Shown here piece after piece: positions 1 through 6,559 of a stretch of DNA of 13,452 nt (position 1 is its first letter; every line of letters begins with the position of its first letter). The DNA lies in NCBI GenBank assembly GCA_025361465.1, contig JANYAG010000253.1, forward strand, positions 1 to 13,452, read 5' to 3'. The position numbers and the translations under genes are program-made. The notes under the pieces were generated by a model that was not told the origin of the DNA, did not search any database, and saw only the letters and a program-made list of their open reading frames with translations. This DNA is from Gemmatimonadota bacterium (GTDB lineage: Bacteria; Gemmatimonadota; Gemmatimonadetes; Gemmatimonadales; GWC2-71-9).

Positions 1-961
1 GGTTCGCGATCCGTCCGCTGGCGGTGCGCTCGAGCACCCGCATCGCTGTCAGGTCGGTGGCGGCCACAGAGGGCAGGTTGTTGGCCGGCAGCGTGCGCTT
101 GAGCACGGCAGCCAGTTCCGCGCGCGACCAGCTCTCGCTCCAGCGGAATCGCGGTGAGCCGGCGCACCACGCGATCCCGCTGGGGTCATGATCGTCCACC
201 GAGCGGAGGTAGGGCCGGTCGGCACCGGCAAATGCCGCCGGGCCATCTTCAGTGCGGCCGGCACAGGTTGAGGAGAAGAAGGCGTCAATCGGCGCGCCAT
301 CGTAGCTGAGGAACTCGCCTCGGGTCGCCACCACGGCGGCCGTCGCCATGGGGGTCTCGCTGGCGACCCCGCCATACACCTGGTCGCTGACATCGGCCGA
401 CAGATCAAACCCCTGCGGGGCGTGGCGCCCCATGTTCCGCAGTGCGTACGTCCGCGACACCACGGCCTGCGCCTTGAGCGCTTCCTCCTCACCCGGGGCA
501 CGGCGACCCATCTCGGCCGCCACCACGCCGAGGAGGTACCCCTCGAGACCGAGCCGGTTGATCACGACCACGCCGTTGAGGCTGCGGCGCAATTCGACCG
601 TGCCGCGATAGTCACGACCATTCACCCGAATCGTGGCGCCGCTGTCGACCGGTTCGATCACGAGCAAGGACCGCGCGATCGCCGTGGCCACCCCATCCAG
701 CGCCACGGTGCGTCCGCGCAGGACCACGTCCACCGTCATCTGAGCCGGAATCTCCACCAGCGGACCTTCGTCGGGGTCGGTAATGCGGAAGGCGCCACCG
801 CCGCCGATCACAGTGCGAACAGCATCGAGCGCCAGGCCAATCCGGATTTCCGGATCCGCGGCGGGGGTGGTCAGCGGAGTAACCGAGGGAGGGGGTTCCT
901 GGGGCACACACGAGCCCGAGGTCAGCGCCAGCAGGATCGCCCACGCGGCGCGGGGCCGCAT
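1..961 (-). CDS. SpoIID/LytB-domain protein, probable lipoprotein or secreted (3' end off window)
   Basis: This frame is open from an ATG at 961 to the left edge, giving 320 residues without a stop, so the C-terminus is missing. Residues 1-17 form a hydrophobic export signal ending at C18; the lipobox (SGSC) is imperfect, so lipoprotein status is uncertain. A proline-rich linker follows. The SpoIID core is clear: YLLGVVAAEMGRRAPGEEEA at about 142-161, then ALKAQAVVSRTYAL at 161-174, and later FFSSTCAGRTEDG at about 228-240. In characterised SpoIID the Glu of the EM motif (here E150) is the catalytic acid that cleaves denuded peptidoglycan glycan strands; the LytB relatives are called amidase enhancers. 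Nothing else here suggests sporulation, so cell-wall remodelling at the envelope is the likely role. The start lies 2 nt after the yajQ stop and has no good ribosome-binding site, which suggests translational coupling. The family call is firm; the substrate is inferred. Confidence 0.88.
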   Translation of the reverse strand, partial: MRPRAAWAILLALTSGSCVPQEPPPSVTPLTTPAADPEIRIGLALDAVRTVIGGGGAFRITDPDEGPLVEIPAQMTVDVVLRGRTVALDGVATAIARSLLVIEPVDSGATIRVNGRDYRGTVELRRSLNGVVVINRLGLEGYLLGVVAAEMGRRAPGEEEALKAQAVVSRTYALRNMGRHAPQGFDLSADVSDQVYGGVASETPMATAAVVATRGEFLSYDGAPIDAFFSSTCAGRTEDGPAAFAGADRPYLRSVDDHDPSGIAWCAGSPRFRWSESWSRAELAAVLKRTLPANNLPSVAATDLTAMRVLERTASGRIAN

Positions 962-963
962 GG

Positions 964-1467
964 TCACCCGCGGTAGTTGCCGAAGGAGAGCTCCACGTCA
1001 AATTCCTCCCGCCGGAGGAAAGCCATGACCGCCTGGAGTTCGTCCTTCGAGGGCGAGGTGACGCGGAGTTCGTCGCCCTGGATGCTGGCCTGCACCTTCT
1101 TGAAGCCGCCTTCCTTGATCGCCTTCTGGATCGCCTTGGCGGTCTCGATCGGGATCCCCTGCGTCAGCGTCAGCACGCGGTGCACTGAACTTCCGGCCCC
1201 GGGGATGGCGTCACCGATCTTCAGGTTCTTCACCGTGACGCCGCGCTTGATCAGCCGGCCACGGACGACGTCGAGCAACGGGTCCATCCGGAAATCGTCA
1301 TCGGCGTGCAGCGCGATGGTCGCCTTGAGGCGATCGAATTCGATGGTGCAGTGGCTGCCCTTGAAGTCGTAGCGCTGGGCGATCTCCTTGAGCGCCTGAT
1401 TGACGGCGTTGTCGACCTCCTGCAGGTCCACGCCGGTCGACACATCGAACGAGGAATTGGACGCCAT
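964..1467 (-). CDS. yajQ: YajQ-family nucleotide-binding protein
   Basis: A 167-residue protein of normal length for the family. It matches YajQ from end to end: MASNSSFDVSTGVDLQEVDN at the N-terminus, RYDFKGS at about 32-38, DDFRMDPLLDVV at about 57-68, a GRLIKRGV segment, KKVQASIQGDELRVTSPSKD at about 123-142, and the C-terminal motif FDVELSFGNYRG. Family members fold as two ferredoxin-like domains. Some (in Xanthomonas and Pseudomonas) are reported to bind cyclic di-GMP and act with a transcription factor, while E. coli YajQ has been linked to nucleic-acid or nucleotide binding; the role here is not settled by sequence. The ATG shares one base with the TGA of the upstream sigma-factor gene (TGATG), and the stop lies 2 nt before the SpoIID-domain gene, so the three are probably one translationally coupled transcript. 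The frame stays open well upstream of this ATG, but that stretch is low-complexity and overlaps the sigma gene, so it is not coding. Confidence 0.95.
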   Translation of the reverse strand: MASNSSFDVSTGVDLQEVDNAVNQALKEIAQRYDFKGSHCTIEFDRLKATIALHADDDFRMDPLLDVVRGRLIKRGVTVKNLKIGDAIPGAGSSVHRVLTLTQGIPIETAKAIQKAIKEGGFKKVQASIQGDELRVTSPSKDELQAVMAFLRREEFDVELSFGNYRG

Positions 1468-2336
1468 CAGCCGAGAAATGCCTCCAGCGCATGCACGTCG
1501 CCGGCATGCCGCAGCTGGACGAGCGCCCGCTCCTTGATTTGGCGCACGCGCTCCCGCGTGATCCCCAGCATCTCCCCGATCTCCTCCAGGGTGCGGGGCT
1601 CCGAACTGTCGAGCCCGAAGTAGAGGCGGAGGATCCGCACCTCGCGCTCGCGCAGGCTCTTGAACACCGTGGTGATGCTCTCGGTGAGCGCGTGGTCCAT
1701 CGCTTCGGCGTCGGAGCCCCGGTCGAGGGAATCGGGGAGGTAATCGAGCAGGCGGTTCTCCTCGCCCGCGCTCATCGGCGAATCGAGGGAGAGGTGGACC
1801 TGGGAAATCGCCATCGTGCGCTCGACCTCCTCGACCTCGAGGTCCATCCCTTCGGCCACCTCGACGGCCGTTGGATCCCGGCCAAGTTCCTGCTGCAGCG
1901 TCGAGGTGCGCTTGCTGATCCGGTGCAGCGCCCCGGCGCGGTTGAGCGGGACGCGGACAATGCGGGACTGCTCGGCCAGCGCCTGCAGGATCGCCTGGCG
2001 GATCCACCAGACGGCGTAGGAGATGAACTTGATGTTCCGGCTCTCGTCGAACTTGTGCGCGGCCCGGATGAGGCCGAGGTTGCCCTCGTTGATCAGGTCG
2101 GCGAGCGAGACGCCCTGGTTCTGGTATTTCTTGGCCACCGAGACGACGAAGCGGAGATTGCTGCGGACCAGCGTGTCGAGTGCCTCCTCATCGCCCTGCC
2201 GAATCCGTTGTGCGAGGCGAACCTCTTCGGCCTGGGTGATGAGGGGGAATCGCGAGATGTCGCGCAGGTAGACGTCGAGCGAGCCCTCGTCGGACCCGTT
2301 GCCGCGTCTACCGACGCCGACTCGCAGTGGTCGCAT
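1467..2336 (-). CDS. rpoD: RNA polymerase sigma factor, sigma-70 family (short RpoD type)
   Basis: A 289-residue sigma-70 protein. Region 1.2 begins near residue 19 (SLDVYLRDISRFPLIT). Region 2 spans about 54-125, with NLRFVVSVAKKYQNQG, the core-binding DLINEGNLGLIRAAHKFD, and KFISYAVWWIRQAI for -10 recognition. Region 3 follows at about 130-210, and the region 4.2 helix-turn-helix is LEEIGEMLGITRERVRQIKE at about 250-269. Region 1.1 and the large non-conserved insert are absent, as in the primary sigma of Bacteroidota, which this protein also resembles in its MRPLRV start. It could be the housekeeping sigma or an RpoS-like group 2 paralogue; the rest of the genome is needed to decide. I chose ATG 2336 over ATG 2354 because GAGGTG lies 6 nt upstream of the former and no Shine-Dalgarno precedes the latter. 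The stop overlaps the yajQ start by one base. Confidence 0.93.
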   Translation of the reverse strand: MRPLRVGVGRRGNGSDEGSLDVYLRDISRFPLITQAEEVRLAQRIRQGDEEALDTLVRSNLRFVVSVAKKYQNQGVSLADLINEGNLGLIRAAHKFDESRNIKFISYAVWWIRQAILQALAEQSRIVRVPLNRAGALHRISKRTSTLQQELGRDPTAVEVAEGMDLEVEEVERTMAISQVHLSLDSPMSAGEENRLLDYLPDSLDRGSDAEAMDHALTESITTVFKSLREREVRILRLYFGLDSSEPRTLEEIGEMLGITRERVRQIKERALVQLRHAGDVHALEAFLG

Positions 2337-2396
2337 GGCACACACCTCGTGCATGATTGGCCGTCACATGGAGTCTCGGCTGTTTGGGAGACGAGT

Positions 2397-2428
2397 GAAG
2401 CGTACATGGTGCCGGCCGGCAAGCGCAA
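2397..2428 (-). promoter_or_regulatory. Possible promoter of the sigma-factor operon
   Basis: On the minus strand, TACGCTTC (2404-2397) loosely resembles the Bacteroidota -7 box TAnnTTTG. A TTG at 2428-2426 sits 21 nt upstream of it, close to the spacing reported for the Bacteroidota -33 element. This would give a leader of roughly 55 nt before ATG 2336. Two consensus positions are off and other TTG triplets occur nearby, so this is a weak call based on pattern only. Confidence 0.25.
2410..2421. promoter_or_regulatory. 12-bp perfect palindrome upstream of the sigma gene (candidate operator)
   Basis: TGCCGGCCGGCA reads identically on both strands. It lies between the -7-like and -33-like elements of the possible sigma-factor promoter, about 75 bp upstream of ATG 2336, where a bound dimer would block polymerase. 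In GC-rich DNA a chance palindrome of this length is not impossible, and no known regulator motif is recognised. Confidence 0.3.
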
Positions 2429-2440
2429 GAAGCAAGGAGA

Positions 2441-2501
2441 GTGACCGGTGAACGGTGACTGGGTCGGAGTTCCCCGTCACCAATCACCGTTCACCGTTCA
2501 C
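2441..2501. repeat. Imperfect 22-bp inverted repeat built from 7-bp units; possible terminator
   Basis: The left arm (2441-2462) and right arm (2480-2501) pair over 22 positions with two mismatches, around a 17-nt loop. Each arm is itself a run of near-identical heptamers: GTGACCG, GTGAACG, GTGACTG on the left, and CACCGTT twice plus CAC on the right. It starts 16 nt past the aldehyde dehydrogenase stop, so a transcript from that operon would fold it into a strong hairpin and it may act as terminator or 3'-end stabiliser. No T-run follows on the minus strand. The modular heptad structure also fits a REP-like dispersed element. Confidence 0.7.
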
Positions 2502-2516
2502 GCGCCTCCCAGCTGG

Positions 2517-4007
2517 TCAGGCATCATAGGTATCGATCTGTGCTCGCTGCAACGATCCGGAGAAGTCGACGTAGCAGACCTTGGTCTCCGAATAGAAATC
2601 GTAGACCTCCCAGCCACCTTCCCGATGACCGTTGCCGGTCTGCTTGACGCCGCCGAATGGGAGGTGCGCCTCGGCGCCGATGGTCGGTGCGTTGATGTAG
2701 GTGATCCCGTTCTGGAGGTCTTCCATCGCCCGGAAGGCAAGGTTCACGTCCTGGGTATAGAGCGCGCTCGACAAGCCGTAGGCCACCTCGTTGTTGACCT
2801 TGGCGGCCTGGTCATAGGAACTGACCTGGATGACGCTGAGCACCGGGCCGAAGATCTCCTCCAGGGCCAGGCGCGATCCCGGCTTGACGTTGGTGAAGAT
2901 GGTCGGCTGGTAGAACCACCCCTTGGCGAAGCGGGCGCCCTTGGGGCGATGGCCGCCCGTGACGAGTTCCGCGCCCTGGGCGAGCCCGATCTCCACGTAG
3001 CGCTCGACGTTTTCGCGCGCCGCCTCGTGGATCATCGGACCGACCTGCGTGCGCGGAGCGCGGCCGTCGCCGAGTACCAGTTGCTCGGTCGCCGCCACAA
3101 GCTTGGCCATGAATCGGTCGTGCACCTTGCGATGGATGATCAAGCGCGACGTGGCGGTGCAACGCTGGCCCGTCGTGCCGAACGCCCCCCACAGCAGGCC
3201 GTCAACGGCAAGATCGAGATCGGCGTCATCCATCACGATCATCGCGTTCTTGCCGCCCATTTCGAGCGAGAGGCGCTTGTGCATCCGGCCACAGACTTCG
3301 CCGATGCGTGAGCCTGTCTCCGTCGACCCGGTAAACGAGATCACCGGCACGGCCTCGGAGGTGACGAGGGCGTTGCCCACGATATGGCCGCCATGCACCA
3401 GCTGGATCACATTCGGCGGCAGCCCGGCTTCCAGCAGGATCTCGACCAGCAGGGTGCCGGTGTGTGGGACGTCGTGGGACGGCTTGAAGATGACGGCGTT
3501 GCCGCAGAGGAGCGCGGGAAAGGCCTTCCAGGTCGGGATCGCCATCGGGAAGTTGAACGGCGTGATCAGGCCCGCGATCCCGATCGGACGCCGCATGCTC
3601 ATCGCCCACTTTCGCCGGAGTTCGGAGGGCACTGTCTTGCCGAAGAGCCGACGTCCTTCGGTCGCGGCGTAGTAGGCGGTGTCGATTCCTTCCTGGACAT
3701 CGCCGCGGGTCTCGGCGAGCACCTTGCCCATCTCGCGCGTCATCGCGTTGGCGATCTCTTCCTTGCGCGCGGTCATCAGATCACCCACCCGCCGCAATAC
3801 GTCACCACGCAGCGGCGCGGGCGTCCGCGACCAGAGCGCGAAGCCCTCCCGCGCGGAGCGAATCGCCTGGGCAACATCGGGCACGCGGGAATCCGGGAAC
3901 CGCCCGATGACATCGGAGGTATCCGCGGGATTGCGGTTGATGGTGTATTGGCCGGCCTGCGGGGCCACCCATTGGCCAGCGATGAAATTCTTGAACGTCT
4001 TTGCCAT
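2517..4007 (-). CDS. NAD(P)-dependent aldehyde dehydrogenase family protein
   Basis: A 496-residue protein, full length for the aldehyde dehydrogenase superfamily. Visible landmarks are TPFNFP at 149-154 with the oxyanion Asn N152, VIFKPS at 172-177 (cofactor-binding Lys K175), FTGSTETG at 225-232, the general base E249 in LEMGGKN, the nucleophile C283 in FGTTGQRCT, and EEIFGPVLSV at 383-392. The overall pattern (NPADTSDVIGRF, REMGKVLAETRGDVQE, GAEAHLPFGG, GNGHRE) resembles the branch holding alpha-ketoglutarate semialdehyde and related semialdehyde dehydrogenases, but substrate cannot be fixed by reading. It would oxidise an aldehyde to the carboxylate in the cytoplasm. The start at 4007 gives a family-like N-terminus (KTFKNFIAGQWV); the frame is open further upstream but that stretch overlaps the neighbouring gene. 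It follows the small membrane protein by 16 nt and is probably last in its operon. Confidence 0.92.
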   Translation of the reverse strand: MAKTFKNFIAGQWVAPQAGQYTINRNPADTSDVIGRFPDSRVPDVAQAIRSAREGFALWSRTPAPLRGDVLRRVGDLMTARKEEIANAMTREMGKVLAETRGDVQEGIDTAYYAATEGRRLFGKTVPSELRRKWAMSMRRPIGIAGLITPFNFPMAIPTWKAFPALLCGNAVIFKPSHDVPHTGTLLVEILLEAGLPPNVIQLVHGGHIVGNALVTSEAVPVISFTGSTETGSRIGEVCGRMHKRLSLEMGGKNAMIVMDDADLDLAVDGLLWGAFGTTGQRCTATSRLIIHRKVHDRFMAKLVAATEQLVLGDGRAPRTQVGPMIHEAARENVERYVEIGLAQGAELVTGGHRPKGARFAKGWFYQPTIFTNVKPGSRLALEEIFGPVLSVIQVSSYDQAAKVNNEVAYGLSSALYTQDVNLAFRAMEDLQNGITYINAPTIGAEAHLPFGGVKQTGNGHREGGWEVYDFYSETKVCYVDFSGSLQRAQIDTYDA

Positions 4008-4023
4008 GGCAGAGTCTATCGGG

Positions 4024-4482
4024 TCAGGGACAGGTCCAGGGATGCGACACCGCGGCGTAGCCGGTGCGCGGGAGGATTTCGGCGGCCGCGAGCACGAGTC
4101 CGGCCAGGAGCACGAGCAATCCGACGCTGTGGGCCACCCCGCGCCGGTGCGTCCAGGCGTAGCGCATGGTGTAGAGTCCCATGCCGATGATGGCTGCCAC
4201 GCCGGTGAGATAGAGATAGAGCGGTCCGCCGCAGCCCTTGTTGTATGGCCAGTAGGCCAGGGCGGCCGCGCCAAGGATGCCAAGCAGCGCACGGAGCCAG
4301 ATGCCCAGGGTGTCGCGGGGACGGGTCACAGCGCCCGTCGTGGCCGGAGCTCGGCCAGGTGCCGGGCGCCCGGGCCCGTCACCGGCCTTCGCCGGGACGC
4401 TGGACACCGCGGGGACCCGGTCGGCGGCCATCAGCTTGTCGATATCGGCGAGTTCCTTGTCCCAATTGCGAGGGTCGGTCAT
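4024..4482 (-). CDS. Small three-helix membrane protein of unknown function
   Basis: A 152-residue protein I do not recognise. Residues 1-22 are charged and probably helical (NWDKELADIDKLMAADR). Residues 23-56 are a Pro/Ala/Gly-rich linker. Three hydrophobic segments follow at about 60-78, 87-107 and 116-136, with a short polar loop containing C84 and a second Cys near the end (C151). This layout suggests a cytoplasmic N-terminal tail tethered to a small membrane domain. The ATG overlaps the TGA of the upstream sigma-54 activator in an ATGA junction, and the aldehyde dehydrogenase starts 16 nt downstream, so it is almost certainly co-transcribed with both. Its reading frame is supported by this overlap and by the clean amphipathic and hydrophobic pattern rather than by homology. 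Function is unknown. Confidence 0.75.
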   Translation of the reverse strand: MTDPRNWDKELADIDKLMAADRVPAVSSVPAKAGDGPGRPAPGRAPATTGAVTRPRDTLGIWLRALLGILGAAALAYWPYNKGCGGPLYLYLTGVAAIIGMGLYTMRYAWTHRRGVAHSVGLLVLLAGLVLAAAEILPRTGYAAVSHPWTCP

Positions 4483-5867
4483 GTGTGCTCCCTCTGGATG
4501 TCGTACTTCTCGATCTTGTTGTACAGGTTCGAGCGCGGCATGCCCAGCATGCGGGCGGTCTCCGCCACATTCCAGTGATGTTCGCGCAGCCGGGCGATGA
4601 GGAACGCCCGCTCGGCATCCTCGCGAAACTCCTGGAACGTCCGGTCGCCGGCGTCTGCCGCCAGCTGCTCCGGCACGATTGGTGGTCCGCTCTCCGGGGG
4701 CAGGACCGCCTCGATATCCGCCTCGCCAACCTCCTCGCCACCTGCCAGGATCAGCAGTCGTTCCACCGCATTCCGCAGTTCGCGGACGTTGCCCGGCCAG
4801 CGACGCCGCTGCAGCAGCCGGAGCGCGGCGCCGCTGAACGGCTTCGGCATCATGCCCGGGCCGGCGCCGAGGACACTCACGAAGTGCGACACGAGGGCGG
4901 GAATATCCTCGGCACGGTCGCGCAGCGATGGCACATGAATCGGCATCACATTGAGGCGGAAGTACAGATCCTCACGGAACCGACCCGCGGCGATTTCGTC
5001 GGCGAGGTCGCGATTGGTGGCGGCGATCACCCGCACGTCGATCGCGATCGGCTTGTTGTCGCCGACGCGCACGATCACACCTTCCTGCAGGGCGCGCAGG
5101 ATCTTGGCCTGCGCCGGCAGCGCGAGGTCGCCGATCTCGTCGAGGAAGAGCGTGCCCCCGTCCGCCGTCTCAAACCTGCCCGGCTGATCAGCGACCGCCC
5201 CGGTGAATGACCCCTTCACATGGCCAAAGAGCTCACTCTCCACCAGTTCACTGGGAATCGCCGCACAGTTCACTTCGACAAAGGGTCGATCCTTCCGGAC
5301 AGAGGCCTCATGAATCGCGCGCGCCACCAGTTCCTTGCCACTGCCATTCTCCCCGGTGATCAGCACCCGGGCATTCGTCGGTCCGACGCGTCCGACCAGC
5401 TCGCGGATCTTCGCCAGGGCAGTGCTGTCGCCAACCATGGCGAAGCGCGCATCGGTGGCCCGGGCCAGGCCTTCGCGCAGCCGGGCGTTCTCACCGGCGA
5501 GGCGCCGGTGGTCGAGCGCCCGCTCGACGGTCACCAGGAGACGGTCGGAATCGAGCGGCTTTTCGAGAAAGTCGAAGGCCCCGTTCTTCACCGACTGGAC
5601 CGCGGTGGCAATCGTCCCGTGGCCCGAGATCATCACCACGCGGACATCCGAGTCCTGCTGCCGCAACTGCTGCAGCGTCTCCAGGCCATCGATGCCCTGC
5701 ATCTTCACGTCGAGCAGCACCAAGTCAAACGGACGCAGTCGGAATGCCGAGAGCGCTTCGCCGCCCGACCCGGCAGCGACCACATCATAGCCCTCGTAGC
5801 CAAGCACTTGCGCCAGGATGTCCCGAATCGAGCGCTCGTCGTCGACCACCAGGATCCGCCCTTTCAC
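4479..5867 (-). CDS. NtrC-family sigma-54-dependent response regulator
   Basis: A 462-residue protein with receiver, AAA+ and DNA-binding domains. The receiver (1-120) has the acidic pair D9/D10, phospho-acceptor D53 in LVLLDVKM, S81, and K103 in EKP. The AAA+ domain (about 143-385) has Walker A GENGSGKE at 172-179, the sigma-54 contact loop GSFTGA at 219-224 (Ala to Ser at the second position of GAFTGA), Walker B GGTLFLDEIGDL at 237-248, and the arginine-finger segment GRFREDLYFRLNV. A FIS-type helix-turn-helix ends the protein (WNVAETARMLGMPRSNLYNKI, about 432-452). It should remodel sigma-54 polymerase at enhancer-bound promoters. GTG 5867 is chosen because GGAGG lies 7 nt upstream and it overlaps the preceding stop (GTGA); the gene's own stop overlaps the next start (ATGA). 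No partner histidine kinase is adjacent, so it is an orphan here. It is close to the NtrC/NtrX group, but the specific name is not determinable. Confidence 0.94.
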   Translation of the reverse strand: MKGRILVVDDERSIRDILAQVLGYEGYDVVAAGSGGEALSAFRLRPFDLVLLDVKMQGIDGLETLQQLRQQDSDVRVVMISGHGTIATAVQSVKNGAFDFLEKPLDSDRLLVTVERALDHRRLAGENARLREGLARATDARFAMVGDSTALAKIRELVGRVGPTNARVLITGENGSGKELVARAIHEASVRKDRPFVEVNCAAIPSELVESELFGHVKGSFTGAVADQPGRFETADGGTLFLDEIGDLALPAQAKILRALQEGVIVRVGDNKPIAIDVRVIAATNRDLADEIAAGRFREDLYFRLNVMPIHVPSLRDRAEDIPALVSHFVSVLGAGPGMMPKPFSGAALRLLQRRRWPGNVRELRNAVERLLILAGGEEVGEADIEAVLPPESGPPIVPEQLAADAGDRTFQEFREDAERAFLIARLREHHWNVAETARMLGMPRSNLYNKIEKYDIQREHT

Positions 5868-6496
5868 TGGCGGCCTCCGCTGCGATAGATCGTCACCCCG
5901 GTTGGCCGGACCCGAAAGCCACTGATGCTCTGCGGCAGCAGGATCTCCAGGCGCCCATCGTCCGCCCGACCGGTGAGTCGGCCGATCATGCGCGACACCA
6001 TCTCACTCGGCACCGGCAGTCCGCGAACCAGAACCTTCGTCAGGGCAAGCTCCGCCACGCCGGCGCGCACCGGCGTGAGGGCACCGGTGGCGATCACTTC
6101 CTCGAGCGAATCGGGAGTGACCGGGATGACACCCAGCAATCGTTTGGGAAGACGGCTGGTGCGCACGAGCGTGCGCACCCGGATGGTCCGGTTGCCAAGC
6201 TCCACCGAAACCGAATCGAGCGCCCCGGCAGGAAGGAACCGTGCACCGGAGGCCACGAGGGCGGCCAGCTCGTCCGGCGTCAGGAGCACGGAATCCGGCT
6301 GGAACCGAAGCAATGAATCGGCCTTGCGCATCGCCGAGGCCAATGCCGGCTCGGAGGGTCGACCCACCCGGCGCGCTTCCGCCTGGGGGTTCAGGCGCAG
6401 TCGAGCCCAGCGCGTCACCTCGTCGCGGTAAAGCCACCCTGCGGCAAGCAGCAGGAGCAGCACGATTCCCCACACCAGTCGGCCAAGGCAGCGCAT
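5864..6496 (-). CDS. Hypothetical membrane-anchored protein
   Basis: A 210-residue protein I do not recognise. Residues 7-23 form one hydrophobic helix (LVWGIVLLLLLAAGWLY) followed by an arginine-rich stretch, so it is either anchored by its N-terminus with a short cytoplasmic tail or exported by an uncleaved signal. The remainder alternates hydrophobic and polar residues like beta strands (LDSVSVELGNRTIRVRTLVRTSRL and the closing segment ISGFRVRPTGVTIYRSG), suggesting a folded extracytoplasmic domain. It is the first gene of the probable operon that continues with the sigma-54 activator: its TGA overlaps that gene's GTG by four bases. A promoter-like box lies 5 nt before its ATG, so the transcript may be leaderless. 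Function is unknown, and lipid- or envelope-binding is only a guess from its shape. Confidence 0.72.
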   Translation of the reverse strand: MRCLGRLVWGIVLLLLLAAGWLYRDEVTRWARLRLNPQAEARRVGRPSEPALASAMRKADSLLRFQPDSVLLTPDELAALVASGARFLPAGALDSVSVELGNRTIRVRTLVRTSRLPKRLLGVIPVTPDSLEEVIATGALTPVRAGVAELALTKVLVRGLPVPSEMVSRMIGRLTGRADDGRLEILLPQSISGFRVRPTGVTIYRSGGRQ

Positions 6497-6501
6497 CGAT
6501 C

Positions 6502-6509
6502 CAAACGTA
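6502..6509 (-). promoter_or_regulatory. Bacteroidota-like -7 box (TAcgTTTG) before the 5864-6496 gene
   Basis: On the minus strand the sequence reads TACGTTTGGATCGATG. TACGTTTG matches the Bacteroidota -7 consensus TAnnTTTG at every fixed position, and the ATG follows after only 5 nt. If used as in Bacteroidota, transcription would begin at or within a few bases of the ATG, giving a leaderless or nearly leaderless mRNA; consistent with this, no Shine-Dalgarno fits. I do not see a good -33 TTG at the expected distance, which weakens the call. Confidence 0.45.
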
Positions 6510-6525
6510 ACGAGGGGTCGCCTCT

Positions 6526-6547
6526 ATCGCCCCTGCCGGGAGGCGAT
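6526..6547. promoter_or_regulatory. Inverted repeat in the 63-bp divergent promoter region
   Basis: ATCGCC (6526-6531) and GGCGAT (6542-6547) form a perfect 6-bp inverted repeat with a 10-bp spacer, lying between the two divergent start codons at 6496 and 6560. Its position would allow one bound dimer to affect both directions. The arms are short and could be chance in GC-rich DNA. Confidence 0.3.
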
Positions 6548-6559
6548 TAGCGTCGAGGG

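Noticed and set aside
964..2007. YajQ with a long N-terminal extension (347 residues in one frame)
   Set aside because: The extra 180 residues are low-complexity Arg/Gly/Ala sequence lying over the sigma gene; the family N-terminus begins at the ATG at 1467, which is coupled to the upstream stop.
2337..2354. Alternative ATG at 2354 for the sigma factor
   Set aside because: No Shine-Dalgarno precedes it, whereas GAGGTG is correctly spaced before ATG 2336, and MRPLRV matches the start of Bacteroidota RpoD.
1491..2444. Long plus-strand open frame (317 codons) across the sigma-factor gene
   Set aside because: It is antisense to a protein with unmistakable sigma-70 motifs and has no family features of its own; long antisense frames are expected at this GC content.
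2441..2501. CRISPR-like array
   Set aside because: The 7-bp units are contiguous or inverted with no unique spacers of constant length and no cas genes are in the window.
4008..4292. Upstream extension of the aldehyde dehydrogenase frame
   Set aside because: It overlaps the small membrane-protein gene and has no dehydrogenase features; the start at 4007 gives the family-normal length of 496.
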